Source of the DNA: Agarivorans sp. Toyoura001
Lineage (GTDB): Bacteria; Pseudomonadota; Gammaproteobacteria; Enterobacterales; Celerinatantimonadaceae
Direction: 5' to 3'
DNA length: 64,000 nt
Assembly: GCF_005405585.1 (NCBI RefSeq)
Contig: NZ_BJEQ01000003.1
Span: 240,087 to 304,086 of the forward strand
Shown: in pieces, positions 18,775-27,019 of the stretch
Layout: every line of letters begins with the position of its first letter
How positions within the stretch are numbered: position 1 is the stretch's first letter
Notes under the pieces: generated by a model
Databases searched by the model: none
What the model saw: the letters and a program-made list of their open reading frames with translations, nothing else
Told to the model about the DNA's origin: nothing
Made by a program: the position numbers and the translations under genes

Positions 18775-20661
18775 ATGAATTATCAGCAACAAGCAGATTT
18801 CGCCAAGCAGCAACCAGAACAGTTTTGGCTAGAACAAGCTCAACAATTAGCTTGGTTTAAACAGCCCGACAAAGCGCTAAGCCAAGACGAACATGGCAAC
18901 TATCGCTGGTTTAAAGGCGGCAGCATGAACACAGCCTACTTAGCTTTAGATTATCATTGTGAAAATGGCCGCGGCGAGCAAACCGCGCTTATTTACGACT
19001 CACCCGTCGCGGAGCTACAGCAAAAATTTACCTACAGCCAACTACGTGACGAAGTGGCCACCACGGCCGGTATGTTAGCCGAGCACGGAGTGAATAAAGG
19101 TGATCGGGTGGTGCTGTACATGCCAATGATCCCACAAGCGGCGATTGCTATGTTGGCCTGCGCGCGCTTAGGGGCAATTCATTCGGTAGTATTTGGCGGT
19201 TTTGCCGCGCAAGAACTGGCCGTGCGAATAGACGATGCGCAGCCAAAAGTTGTTCTTACCGCCAGTTGCGGCCTTGAGGGCGCCAAAGTCATTAACTACA
19301 TGCCCATGGTGAGTTTAGCCTTAGAGCAAAGCCAACAAATGGATACCCCCGTACTAGTGTGGCAACGCCCGCAGCAAGCCGTTGAATTTAATGCTCAATA
19401 CCAAGACTGGCAAAGCCAACAAAAGCAAGCTAAACCCGCTGAATGTGTACCTGTGGACGCCACCGATCCCTTGTACATCCTGTATACCTCTGGCACCACC
19501 GGCAAACCTAAAGGTGTAGTGCGCGATAACGGCGGCCATGCCGTTGCCATGAACTACTCGATACAAGCCGTGTACAACGTACAACCCGGCGACGTATTTT
19601 GGGCGGCTTCCGACGTGGGTTGGGTGGTAGGTCACTCCTACATCGTGTACGCCCCATTAATATATGGTTGCACCACCATTTTGTACGAGGGTAAACCGGT
19701 ACGCACCCCAGATGCTGGCGCATTTTGGCGAGTCGCCAGCGAGCATAAAGTCAAAGTACTGTTTGCCGCGCCCACCGCCTTTAGAGCAATTAAGAAAGAA
19801 GACCCCGAAGGCGCGTTGGTAAAAGACTACGACCTTAGCCAACTGCGCGATATTTTCATGGCCGGTGAACGCCTCGATCCCCCTACTTTAGAATGGACTA
19901 TAGCCAAAACCGACAAACCAGTGACCGACCACTGGTGGCAAACCGAAACCGGTTGGGCAATTGCAGGCAATCCTCTAGGTTTAGAACGCATGCCTGTAAA
20001 AGCCGGCAGCGCCACCAAAGCACTGCCCGGCTACCAAGTAAGCATACTGGATGAAATGGGGGAACCCAGCGCGCCCATGGCGCAAGGCTTTATTGCCATC
20101 AAACTGCCACTTCCTCCGGGTTGCTTACCTACCGTGTGGGGAGACCAAGCTCGATTTGAATCAGCCTACCTAAAACAGTTTCCTGGTTACTATGTGTCTG
20201 GAGATGGCGGCTATATCGACGAAGATGACTACTTATTTGTTATGGGTCGCATCGACGATGTGATTAACGTAGCTGGCCATCGCCTATCTACTGGCGAAAT
20301 GGAAGAAGTAGTAGGTGCTCACCCAGCGGTAGCCGAATGCGCCGTTATTGGTAGCCACGATGACTTAAAAGGCCAAGTTCCTTTTGGCTTAGTGGTTCTC
20401 AAAGACGGTGTTCAACAAAGCGACCAAGAAGTATCCAAAGAGTTGATTCAAAAGGTACGTAATGAAATTGGTCCTTTAGCCTGCTTTAAACAAGCCATCA
20501 TCGTGCAGCGCTTGCCAAAAACACGCTCAGGCAAAATACTGCGCCGCACCTTACGCCAACTAGCCGATGGCGAAGAATACGCGATACCGTCTACCATCGA
20601 CGACCCAGCCAGCTTAGGCGAAATTGAAGAGCTAATGCGCCAAGGTAGAACAATGATTTAA
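18775..20661 (+). CDS. prpE: Propionyl-CoA synthetase
   Basis: A 628-residue AMP-forming acyl-CoA synthetase of the acetyl-CoA synthetase family, activating propionate to propionyl-CoA. GAGGAG lies just upstream of the start. Motifs include YTSGTTGKPKG (ATP loop), WWQTETG, SGDGGYIDEDDY, the hinge GRIDDVINVAGHR, and the TRSGKILRR Lys that is acetylated in this family. It is the last gene of the prp operon, 80 bases after prpF, and is followed by a strong terminator. The operon therefore covers activation of propionate through to pyruvate plus succinate. Confidence 0.95.
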   Translation: MNYQQQADFAKQQPEQFWLEQAQQLAWFKQPDKALSQDEHGNYRWFKGGSMNTAYLALDYHCENGRGEQTALIYDSPVAELQQKFTYSQLRDEVATTAGMLAEHGVNKGDRVVLYMPMIPQAAIAMLACARLGAIHSVVFGGFAAQELAVRIDDAQPKVVLTASCGLEGAKVINYMPMVSLALEQSQQMDTPVLVWQRPQQAVEFNAQYQDWQSQQKQAKPAECVPVDATDPLYILYTSGTTGKPKGVVRDNGGHAVAMNYSIQAVYNVQPGDVFWAASDVGWVVGHSYIVYAPLIYGCTTILYEGKPVRTPDAGAFWRVASEHKVKVLFAAPTAFRAIKKEDPEGALVKDYDLSQLRDIFMAGERLDPPTLEWTIAKTDKPVTDHWWQTETGWAIAGNPLGLERMPVKAGSATKALPGYQVSILDEMGEPSAPMAQGFIAIKLPLPPGCLPTVWGDQARFESAYLKQFPGYYVSGDGGYIDEDDYLFVMGRIDDVINVAGHRLSTGEMEEVVGAHPAVAECAVIGSHDDLKGQVPFGLVVLKDGVQQSDQEVSKELIQKVRNEIGPLACFKQAIIVQRLPKTRSGKILRRTLRQLADGEEYAIPSTIDDPASLGEIEELMRQGRTMI

Positions 20662-20686
20662 CTAACAAGGTTGCTCTGATCTAATT

Positions 20687-20715
20687 AGCAGCCGAAAGGC
20701 TGCTTTTTGTTTTTT
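20687..20715 (+). terminator. Terminator of the prp operon
   Basis: A 7-bp stem AGCAGCC/GGCTGCT with a GAAA tetraloop (20687-20704), followed by TTTTG and TTTTTT. It begins 25 bases after the prpE stop. Confidence 0.92.
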
Positions 20716-21010
20716 ACGTTTCACTATTCTCGGAGCAGACTCGCAGCAAGTTCACCCTCGATTCCAGTAAATATCAACTATCAAAGTGCGCACTAATTAC
20801 CCTCATTACCGCCGAGTAGCGTAAGTCATCTAGCGATGAAGCTAAGGCCTGTTTGAGCGAAGCGAGTTGCCGCGGCGCGCTGGATGATGCGCAACGCAGG
20901 ATGAAGGTTATGCGGGGCGGGCTTTCTTTTGCTTTCTTTTGCTTACTTTTCTTTGCCCGCCAAAGAAAAGTAAGTCGCCGCAGGCGAAACCTGAATACTC
21001 AAAAACATAA
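20716..21010. other. Gene-free spacer with interspersed hairpin
   Basis: This stretch lies between the prp terminator and the efpL terminator. It contains a G+C-richer segment (about 20860-20930) with a CTTTCTTTTG-type repeat, leading into the perfect hairpin annotated at 20942-20974. I see no ORF with a believable start; frames reading into 21059 onward are antisense to efpL. Confidence 0.5.
20942..20974. repeat. 14-bp perfect inverted repeat, interspersed-type
   Basis: The arms CTTACTTTTCTTTG and CAAAGAAAAGTAAG pair over 14 bp around the five-base loop CCCGC. The preceding pyrimidine tract repeats CTTTCTTTTG. Near-identical hairpins are scattered between genes of Shewanella, Vibrio and Pseudomonas relatives as far as I recall, so this is probably a dispersed chromosomal repeat and not part of either neighbouring gene. 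Confidence 0.75.
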
Positions 21011-21032
21011 AAAGCAGCCCTTAGGCTGCTTT
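21006..21032 (-). terminator. Terminator of efpL
   Basis: A 9-bp stem AAAGCAGCC (21011-21019) / GGCTGCTTT (21024-21032) with a four-base loop. On the minus strand it is followed by TTTTTATGTTTTT. It lies about 27 bases after the efpL stop. Confidence 0.88.
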
Positions 21033-21058
21033 ATAAATCCACCGCTCACCACAAAAAC

Positions 21059-21631
21059 TTACTTGTCTGCACGACTCATAAATTTCTTCTCGGTGGTACT
21101 GATTTTAATCTTCTCACCACTGGCAATGTATTCAGGTACTTGTACCGACAAGCCAGTGCTTAAAATAGCGGGCTTAGTGCGGGCACTGGCCGAGGCACCT
21201 TTAATCGATGGGTCAGTTTCTACAATCACTAACTCAACGCTGGCTGGTAGCTCTACTGCCACAGGTGCGCCATCTACAGTAACCACTTGGATACCAGCGG
21301 TATCTTCGGTGATAAATGGCACTTCTTCTGCAATGGTTTCTTTGTTTAGGTTAAACGGCGTGTAGTCTTCGTTATCCATAAACACGTATTCATCACCGTC
21401 GATGTAAGAGAACATCACTTGATGGCGGCTTACGTCTGCCAAGGTAATCATTTCGTCTGCTTTAAAGCTCTCATCTGCTTTAGCGCCTGTGGCTACATCG
21501 TATAAACGCATGCGGTATAAACTGGCACCGGCTCGGCCACTTGGCGTGAGCTTAGCGATGTCTTTTACAAAGTAAACTTTATCGTTATGTTCAATAGCGG
21601 CATTCTTTTTTATTTCACTGGCCTTTGGCAT
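21059..21631 (-). CDS. efpL: Elongation factor P-like protein EfpL (YeiP)
   Basis: A 190-residue three-domain EF-P paralogue that enters the ribosomal E site and relieves stalling at proline-rich and related motifs. It has the [15 protein letters not shown] loop, with Arg33 at the position where EF-P carries its modified Lys. This Arg marks the YeiP/EfpL subgroup, which needs no lysine modification. The C-terminal domain ends with the conserved I-S-T-x-E-K-K-F region. It is monocistronic, with its own terminator. Confidence 0.95.
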   Translation of the reverse strand: MPKASEIKKNAAIEHNDKVYFVKDIAKLTPSGRAGASLYRMRLYDVATGAKADESFKADEMITLADVSRHQVMFSYIDGDEYVFMDNEDYTPFNLNKETIAEEVPFITEDTAGIQVVTVDGAPVAVELPASVELVIVETDPSIKGASASARTKPAILSTGLSVQVPEYIASGEKIKISTTEKKFMSRADK

Positions 21632-21892
21632 GGCTTGAGGTCCTTAAATAATTCGTGCCATGAAAATATCATGTACAGAATTTTAGGCAACCGTTAGCGC
21701 ATTTAGGCGCTGCAAATTAGTAAGCTTTATGTTATTAATCCCGCAGAAAACGAATAAAATACCGATAGTTAGCTCAATATTAGAACTTTAACTTGCTTAG
21801 TTTTACCGCTTTCTGTAAAAAGCTGGGTTACTTACTTAGGGATGATGATAGCTGACAGGAAAGTTAGCCTTGTTGCTGTATTAGGAGTTGGA

Positions 21893-22411
21893 ATGTTATC
21901 CCCGCGTATTGTTGCCGTTGCGCTGTTATCTGGTTTGTTATTGGCCTGTTCTGTAGAAGATGAACAGCCACGTAGTCAAATTGCTGTTACCTTTTATCCC
22001 CCTGCTGTTTCCTTCCCTGGCTCTGCCGGTGATACCGAAACTATTACTCAAATACGCCATTTTAGAGCAGACGGTAGTTCCCCCTCTCAAAGTATTACCA
22101 TTAACCAACGCCGTGACGGTGAACAACCCCGAATTAATGGTGAAGATGCTAGCCAAAACGCGACTTTCTTAATCGATTTTATGAGTAGTACAACCCTAGA
22201 TGTTTACTCTGAAGGTGGAGAGTTTCTATACAACGTAGATATCTTTTCAGATATGACGCAAAAACACTTATGCCTGCCGAGCATTCATTTGAGCAAGTTT
22301 GAAATATTGGTCGATTCACCAGTAAAAATTGCCGAAACCAAAAAAGAAGCACATGAATTTATTTTGGCCTGCCGCACGGCAAATGAAGGCATAGAAGAAA
22401 AAGCTGAGTAA
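21893..22411 (+). CDS. Hypothetical lipoprotein
   Basis: An unrecognised 172-residue protein. An upstream in-frame ATG exists at 21842, but AGGAG at 21883-21887 points to the ATG at 21893, which gives a clean lipoprotein signal (MLSPRIVAVALLSGLLLAC). The mature part has beta-strand character with no known motif and ends in a Glu-rich tail. It faces the convergent kinase gene, whose stop is 27 bases away. Function unknown. Confidence 0.8.
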   Translation: MLSPRIVAVALLSGLLLACSVEDEQPRSQIAVTFYPPAVSFPGSAGDTETITQIRHFRADGSSPSQSITINQRRDGEQPRINGEDASQNATFLIDFMSSTTLDVYSEGGEFLYNVDIFSDMTQKHLCLPSIHLSKFEILVDSPVKIAETKKEAHEFILACRTANEGIEEKAE

Positions 22412-22437
22412 ATAGCTCAGCCTTTCTATCTTATGTT

Positions 22438-23688
22438 TTAAGCGCCGAGCAGCTCGCTGCTTTGGTGCTTTAAGTTTTGATAAGTATCTGAACCCTGCTC
22501 GTCTGCCTGACAAATACTTAGCATGTCTTCGATAAAGAACGCTAACGCGCGCTGTTCTACTCGCATAAGCTTGGCTTGTACTTCCTGCGGTAAGTACTCG
22601 TAATGCGACGCCGCGCCAAAGTCACCCAATACAATGTTATGCGCGCTGTCTACCAACACATTGTGTGCGTATAAATCGCCATGACACATATGATGGTCGG
22701 CTAGGTGGGCTACTAAACTTTCCATTTGTTTCACAATGCCGCTGATTGCTTCAACGCTAAATTGCTGTTCTGGCAAAAAGGTATCGCGAGTACAAGTGGC
22801 TAAACTTGGCGGCTGTCCAAGGTTGGTAAAATGCTCTGGGATTAACGCCATAACTACTGCTGAACAATTAGCGTGTTGGATTTGACCGATAAAGTTAACC
22901 AATGCTGGATGCTGATCCACATGTAAGCAAGCATCTAGCTCATCACTGGGGTAGCCGTCGCTGGTCACTTCGCCCTTAAATACCTTAATCGCCACGCTCG
23001 CAGGTAAGTTAGTGCTAGCATTTGGATAAGCTAAAGAGATCACTCCAGAAGCTCCCTGGCCAAGCACTTTATCCATTTCAAAGTCCGTTAATTGGTACTT
23101 AGGCAAACTGGAACCATGATCAAAGGCTTGGCAAAACGGATTGCCCGCAAACGCCAACCACGCTAACCGTGGTAGCTCTAATAGCTGAGTAGGAAAGTGT
23201 AGTAATTGGTTAGCCGAAATACGCAGCAATTCTAACTTGGTGCATTGGCTCATCGATTGCGGCAAAGCGCGTAGCTTGTTCCCCGCTAAGGCACATTTTT
23301 GTAGCAATGCAGCCTCGCCTAACTGTTCAGGCAAAACCTCAATCTGGTTATCGGTAAGAATCAACCAGCGCAAATTTTTAGGTAATGCGGCAGCCGGTAC
23401 TTCGCGAATAAGGTTTGATTTAAAACCAACCATTTCTAACTTAGCGCAACGCCCGAGTACTTTCGGTAGCACCTCAAAACGATTATTTGAAGCAAACACG
23501 ATGCGCAGGTTTGGTAACTGTTCTAGGGTGTCCGGTAAGCTATTTAGCTGATTATCGCTAACATCAAGCACTTCTACTTGTGGACAAAACTGGACGAAAT
23601 TTGCCGGTAAGTACTGCAAGTTGTCTTTGATATGAATACGCGTTTGCTGGCGTAAATCACCAGAGAGAAGTTGTTCGAGAGTATGCAT
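22438..23688 (-). CDS. Leucine-rich-repeat Ser/Thr protein kinase
   Basis: A 416-residue protein from the ATG at 23688 (MHTLEQLL); the frame stays open to 23751 but has no ribosome binding site there. Residues about 15-185 are leucine-rich repeats (L-x-x-L-x-x-N-x-L pattern, about seven units). The eukaryotic-like kinase domain (about 196-416) follows, with a GQGASG loop, VAIK Lys (about 235), C-H-G-D catalytic loop (HGD in place of HRD, about 336) and DFG (about 355). The catalytic residues are intact, so it should be active and cytoplasmic. Its substrate is unknown. Confidence 0.9.
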   Translation of the reverse strand: MHTLEQLLSGDLRQQTRIHIKDNLQYLPANFVQFCPQVEVLDVSDNQLNSLPDTLEQLPNLRIVFASNNRFEVLPKVLGRCAKLEMVGFKSNLIREVPAAALPKNLRWLILTDNQIEVLPEQLGEAALLQKCALAGNKLRALPQSMSQCTKLELLRISANQLLHFPTQLLELPRLAWLAFAGNPFCQAFDHGSSLPKYQLTDFEMDKVLGQGASGVISLAYPNASTNLPASVAIKVFKGEVTSDGYPSDELDACLHVDQHPALVNFIGQIQHANCSAVVMALIPEHFTNLGQPPSLATCTRDTFLPEQQFSVEAISGIVKQMESLVAHLADHHMCHGDLYAHNVLVDSAHNIVLGDFGAASHYEYLPQEVQAKLMRVEQRALAFFIEDMLSICQADEQGSDTYQNLKHQSSELLGA

Positions 23689-23935
23689 GCTTAAACGGGC
23701 GAGTAGAAAAAGATGCGACATAATAACGTGTTGTTTATGGCTTTTCTTCATGTTTTAACGGGCTTAGCGTCACTCAAAGCCTTTTCAGTACTAAGCACGA
23801 ACATTCACTACAAAGTAAACATAAAAAACCACCTTAAAAATAAATATCAGTATAATTGATGCTCAAAATCAGTTTATACAGTACAATGCGCGACCATCAA
23901 AAGCACTGATAACACTATTCATAACAGGAAAATTG

Positions 23936-25159
23936 ATGGACGCAACACAACCGCTTTATAAAAACATTGGCGTGCAAGTCATCGTCGCGATGATCATAGG
24001 TACTATCGTTGGTGCCATCATGGGCGAACAAGCCGCCATATTTGCCCCGCTAGGTGCAATCTTCATCCACCTGATCAAAATGCTAGTTATTCCATTGATT
24101 GGCGTATCGATTATTGCCGGTGCAGCGAACCTAGGTAATAGCCCAGCAGCTGGTAAAATTGGTATTTCTACCTTTGGCTTCTTTATGGCGACTTCAGCAG
24201 TAGCGGTATTACTCGCCTTAGTCATGGGCTCTATTTTCCAGCCGGGTACCGGTTTAGATTTAAGCCAAGCCAGCGATATGTTCTCTAATGAATATGCCGA
24301 CCAAGGCGGCGTACCAGGTGTAATGGAAACCATTATTGGCATGATTCCAGAAAACATCTTTGCCTCATTAATGGACGCTAACATCCTGCAAATTATGGTG
24401 TTTTGTTTATTCTTTGGTATTGCTTTATCTAAGCAACCTAGTGATAAAACCGCGCCGATAATGGGTGGCCTAGACACCATCATTCGCGCCTTTATTTGGA
24501 TGATTAACATTGTAATGTTGATTGCTCCACTGGGCGTATTTGGCCTAATGGCTGAATCGGTAGGTACCTTCGGCTTTGCTATGTTGGGCTTAGTCGCGAA
24601 GTTATTTGGCGTATATGTTGCGGCCATTCTTATCTATGGCTTCATCTTTTACCCACTGACCATCAAGCTATTCTCAAAAATGCCAGTGCGCGAGTTTATG
24701 AGCGCCATGAAAAAGCCACAGGCAGTAGCACTATCTACCTCATCGTCTATGGCAACACTGCCAGTCACCATGGAAGTGGTAGAAGAAGAGCTCAAAATCT
24801 CTAAAGCAACGGCCTCGTTTGTGCTGCCTTTAGGCGCCACCATTAACATGAGCGGAAACGCGATTTACTATGGTTTAGTGGCGGTATTTTTTGCCCAAAT
24901 GTTCCAAGTAGATTTAGGCATTGCCGCCTATGCAGCGATTATTTTCACTGCAACTTTGGGCGCTATTGGACAAGCTGGCGTACCAGGCCCTTCATTTTTG
25001 GTGGTAGCGGTACTGCTAGCAGCAGGCATTCCTATTGAAGGCCTACCTCTGCTATTTGCTTTAGACCGTATTTTCGACATGATTCGTACCGCACTGAATA
25101 TCACTGGCGATGCAGCCTGTGCAGTCATTGTGGATCGTTTTAACGAAAAGCACGTTTAA
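23936..25159 (+). CDS. Dicarboxylate/amino acid:cation symporter (DAACS family)
   Basis: A secondary transporter of 407 residues. ATG 23936 is preferred over the adjacent TTG because AGGAAAA precedes it. Eight hydrophobic segments and the re-entrant-loop signatures are visible: the Ser-rich STSSSMATLPVT motif, the N-M-S-G-N-A motif of helix 7 and the GIPIEGLPLLFALDRIFDM region near the end. It is expected to take up glutamate, aspartate or C4-dicarboxylates with Na+ or H+. The exact substrate cannot be told from sequence. It converges on glrR with a four-base overlap of the 3' ends. Confidence 0.92.
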   Translation: MDATQPLYKNIGVQVIVAMIIGTIVGAIMGEQAAIFAPLGAIFIHLIKMLVIPLIGVSIIAGAANLGNSPAAGKIGISTFGFFMATSAVAVLLALVMGSIFQPGTGLDLSQASDMFSNEYADQGGVPGVMETIIGMIPENIFASLMDANILQIMVFCLFFGIALSKQPSDKTAPIMGGLDTIIRAFIWMINIVMLIAPLGVFGLMAESVGTFGFAMLGLVAKLFGVYVAAILIYGFIFYPLTIKLFSKMPVREFMSAMKKPQAVALSTSSSMATLPVTMEVVEEELKISKATASFVLPLGATINMSGNAIYYGLVAVFFAQMFQVDLGIAAYAAIIFTATLGAIGQAGVPGPSFLVVAVLLAAGIPIEGLPLLFALDRIFDMIRTALNITGDAACAVIVDRFNEKHV

Positions 25160-26517
25160 GCGCGAAACGACTCGGGGCGCAGATGATGGCGCTCCAATAG
25201 TTTGTAGAACTCGGTGCGATTTCGCATCGCTAAGCGCGCTGCCTGGCTCACATTACCTTGAGTTAGGCGCAACAAGCGCGCTAAATAGCCTCGCTCAAAT
25301 TCGTCTCTGGCTTGCGAAAAGCTCACTAGTTCGGCTTTTTCACGCAGGGCTTGTTGTACCAATTGCTGCGGAATTAACGGCCCAGTAGACAGCGCATTGG
25401 TCTGCTCTACTACATTCATTAACTGCCTCACGTTACCTGGCCAACGCGCCGCCACTAAGCTCGCCATGGCTTCTGGAGAGTAAGTTTTAATCGTCATTTC
25501 TTGGCGTTCAGCTATTTGTTGGCTGAAGTGATGCACTAACAAAGGGATGTCTTCTCTGCGCTTCACTAATGGCGGCAAACCCAGCTCAACCACGTTCAGG
25601 CGATAATACAAATCTTCGCGAAACTCTTGTTGCTGCACCGCTTGGTATAAGTCTTGGTGAGTGGCCGACACAATTCGCACATCCACCGGAATGTTTTTGG
25701 TTGAGCCCACCGGGCGAACTTCGCGCTCTTGCAAGGCACGCAATAACTTAACTTGCACGCTTAGCGGGGTATCGGCAATTTCATCAAGGAATAAGGTGCC
25801 ACCTTCAGCCGCCTGAAATAAGCCTTGATGCGCATGCGCGGCACCACTAAATGCCCCTTTGGCGTGACCAAACAGCTCTGACTCAAACAAACCTTCAGGG
25901 ATAGCAGCACAGTTTACTGCCACAAATGGGCCCGAGTTACGCATACTTGCTTGGTGAATAGCCTTAGCCAGCAACTCTTTACCCGAGCCGCTTTCACCTT
26001 GAATCATGATATTTACATCGCTCGGTGCCACTTGCTGAATTTGTTTAATCAGCACTTCCATCACTGGGCTACGGCTAATAATGTCGCTTCGCCAAGCGGC
26101 TTTATCACTGCTGCTATTGTCTTCCGATACACTAGGCTGCAAACGCAGTGCATCAGCGACTTTAGCCAGCAGCTCTTGGCTATCAAAAGGTTTCGTTAAA
26201 TAACCAAATACACCCTGTTGGGTAGCCGCAATGGCATCAGGAATATTGCCATGAGCGGTTAATAGCATGACTGGCAGACTAGGATAAAGCTGCTTGATGG
26301 CGTTAAACAAAGCCAAGCCATCCATGCCATCCATGCGCACGTCACTAATCACCAGTTGGGCTGGATAACTCTCTAATTCTGCTAAGGCTGCTTTGGCACT
26401 AGCCACTGCATGTACTTGATAACCTGCAGATTGCAGACGTAAGCTAATAAGGCGTAATAGGCTGGGATCATCGTCCACAACCAAAATATTGCCACCTTGG
26501 TGATTAATTTCGTTCAT
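25156..26517 (-). CDS. glrR: Sigma-54-dependent response regulator GlrR (QseF)
   Basis: A 453-residue NtrC-type regulator. The receiver domain (about 10-125) has phospho-acceptor Asp59 (ISDVRMDG). The AAA+ domain has Walker A GESGSGKE and Walker B F-L-D-E-I-A-D. The Fis-type HTH is at the C-terminus (VSQAARLAMRNRTEFYKLL). The sigma-54 contact loop reads GAFSGA with Ser224, where most activators have GAFTGA. It is the third gene of the glrK-qseG-glrR operon and overlaps qseG by 14 bases. Two TGTC-N10-GACA sites, the GlrR recognition pattern described in E. coli, lie at 28515 and 28637. Confidence 0.95.
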   Translation of the reverse strand: MNEINHQGGNILVVDDDPSLLRLISLRLQSAGYQVHAVASAKAALAELESYPAQLVISDVRMDGMDGLALFNAIKQLYPSLPVMLLTAHGNIPDAIAATQQGVFGYLTKPFDSQELLAKVADALRLQPSVSEDNSSSDKAAWRSDIISRSPVMEVLIKQIQQVAPSDVNIMIQGESGSGKELLAKAIHQASMRNSGPFVAVNCAAIPEGLFESELFGHAKGAFSGAAHAHQGLFQAAEGGTLFLDEIADTPLSVQVKLLRALQEREVRPVGSTKNIPVDVRIVSATHQDLYQAVQQQEFREDLYYRLNVVELGLPPLVKRREDIPLLVHHFSQQIAERQEMTIKTYSPEAMASLVAARWPGNVRQLMNVVEQTNALSTGPLIPQQLVQQALREKAELVSFSQARDEFERGYLARLLRLTQGNVSQAARLAMRNRTEFYKLLERHHLRPESFRA

Positions 26518-27019
26518 TTAATTGCTGCTCAATTCTGGTGAGTTCTTCCAACTGCATCTTTAATGCCGCTATTTGCTGCTGCAATAATATTTGTTGTTGC
26601 TCTTGGTTAGAGCCTAAATCTTCGTATTTATGCTGCCAACGCAAACCGTCTAAAATCTGGTCATTTAGCGCCACTATCATGCCGTGTTTCGCATAAGGAT
26701 TGTTGGTAATAACCGCGCGATTAAAGGCCGCATGGGCGCGATGTGGATTTTTAACCGGCGACTTTTTATAGGCGTAAAGTAATCCTAGTTTTATACCGTT
26801 ATTACCCAATTCAGGATCTAAGTTCAGCAGCTCTAACTCATTAAAGATTTGGTCTTCGCTTAGCTCGTTTAAGCGCAAATAATAAGCGGCAGGGTCAAAT
26901 TCACCCACCTTAATGGCTAGGGCGTCGTTAACTGGCACCACCTCACGATTAGGCTGTAACAGTTGGCAGCCAGACAAAGCTAAACAAAGCATCCAGCCTA
27001 TATACATCTTAACTTTCAT
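26504..27019 (-). CDS. qseG: QseG-like outer-membrane lipoprotein
   Basis: A 171-residue lipoprotein with a lipobox at LSGC (Cys18) and Asp absent at +2, consistent with outer-membrane sorting. The C-terminal half is a Gln/Glu-rich coiled coil. In E. coli, QseG lies between glrK and glrR and modulates the kinase GlrK from the outer membrane. Position, length and architecture match, although sequence identity cannot be judged here. It overlaps both neighbours (11 bases with glrK, 14 with glrR). Confidence 0.85.
   Translation of the reverse strand: MKVKMYIGWMLCLALSGCQLLQPNREVVPVNDALAIKVGEFDPAAYYLRLNELSEDQIFNELELLNLDPELGNNGIKLGLLYAYKKSPVKNPHRAHAAFNRAVITNNPYAKHGMIVALNDQILDGLRWQHKYEDLGSNQEQQQILLQQQIAALKMQLEELTRIEQQLNERN

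Noticed and set aside
20853..21365. A 170-codon plus-strand frame starting before and overlapping efpL
   Set aside because: Most of it is antisense to efpL and the start lies in the repeat region. The product is low complexity and lacks any family feature.
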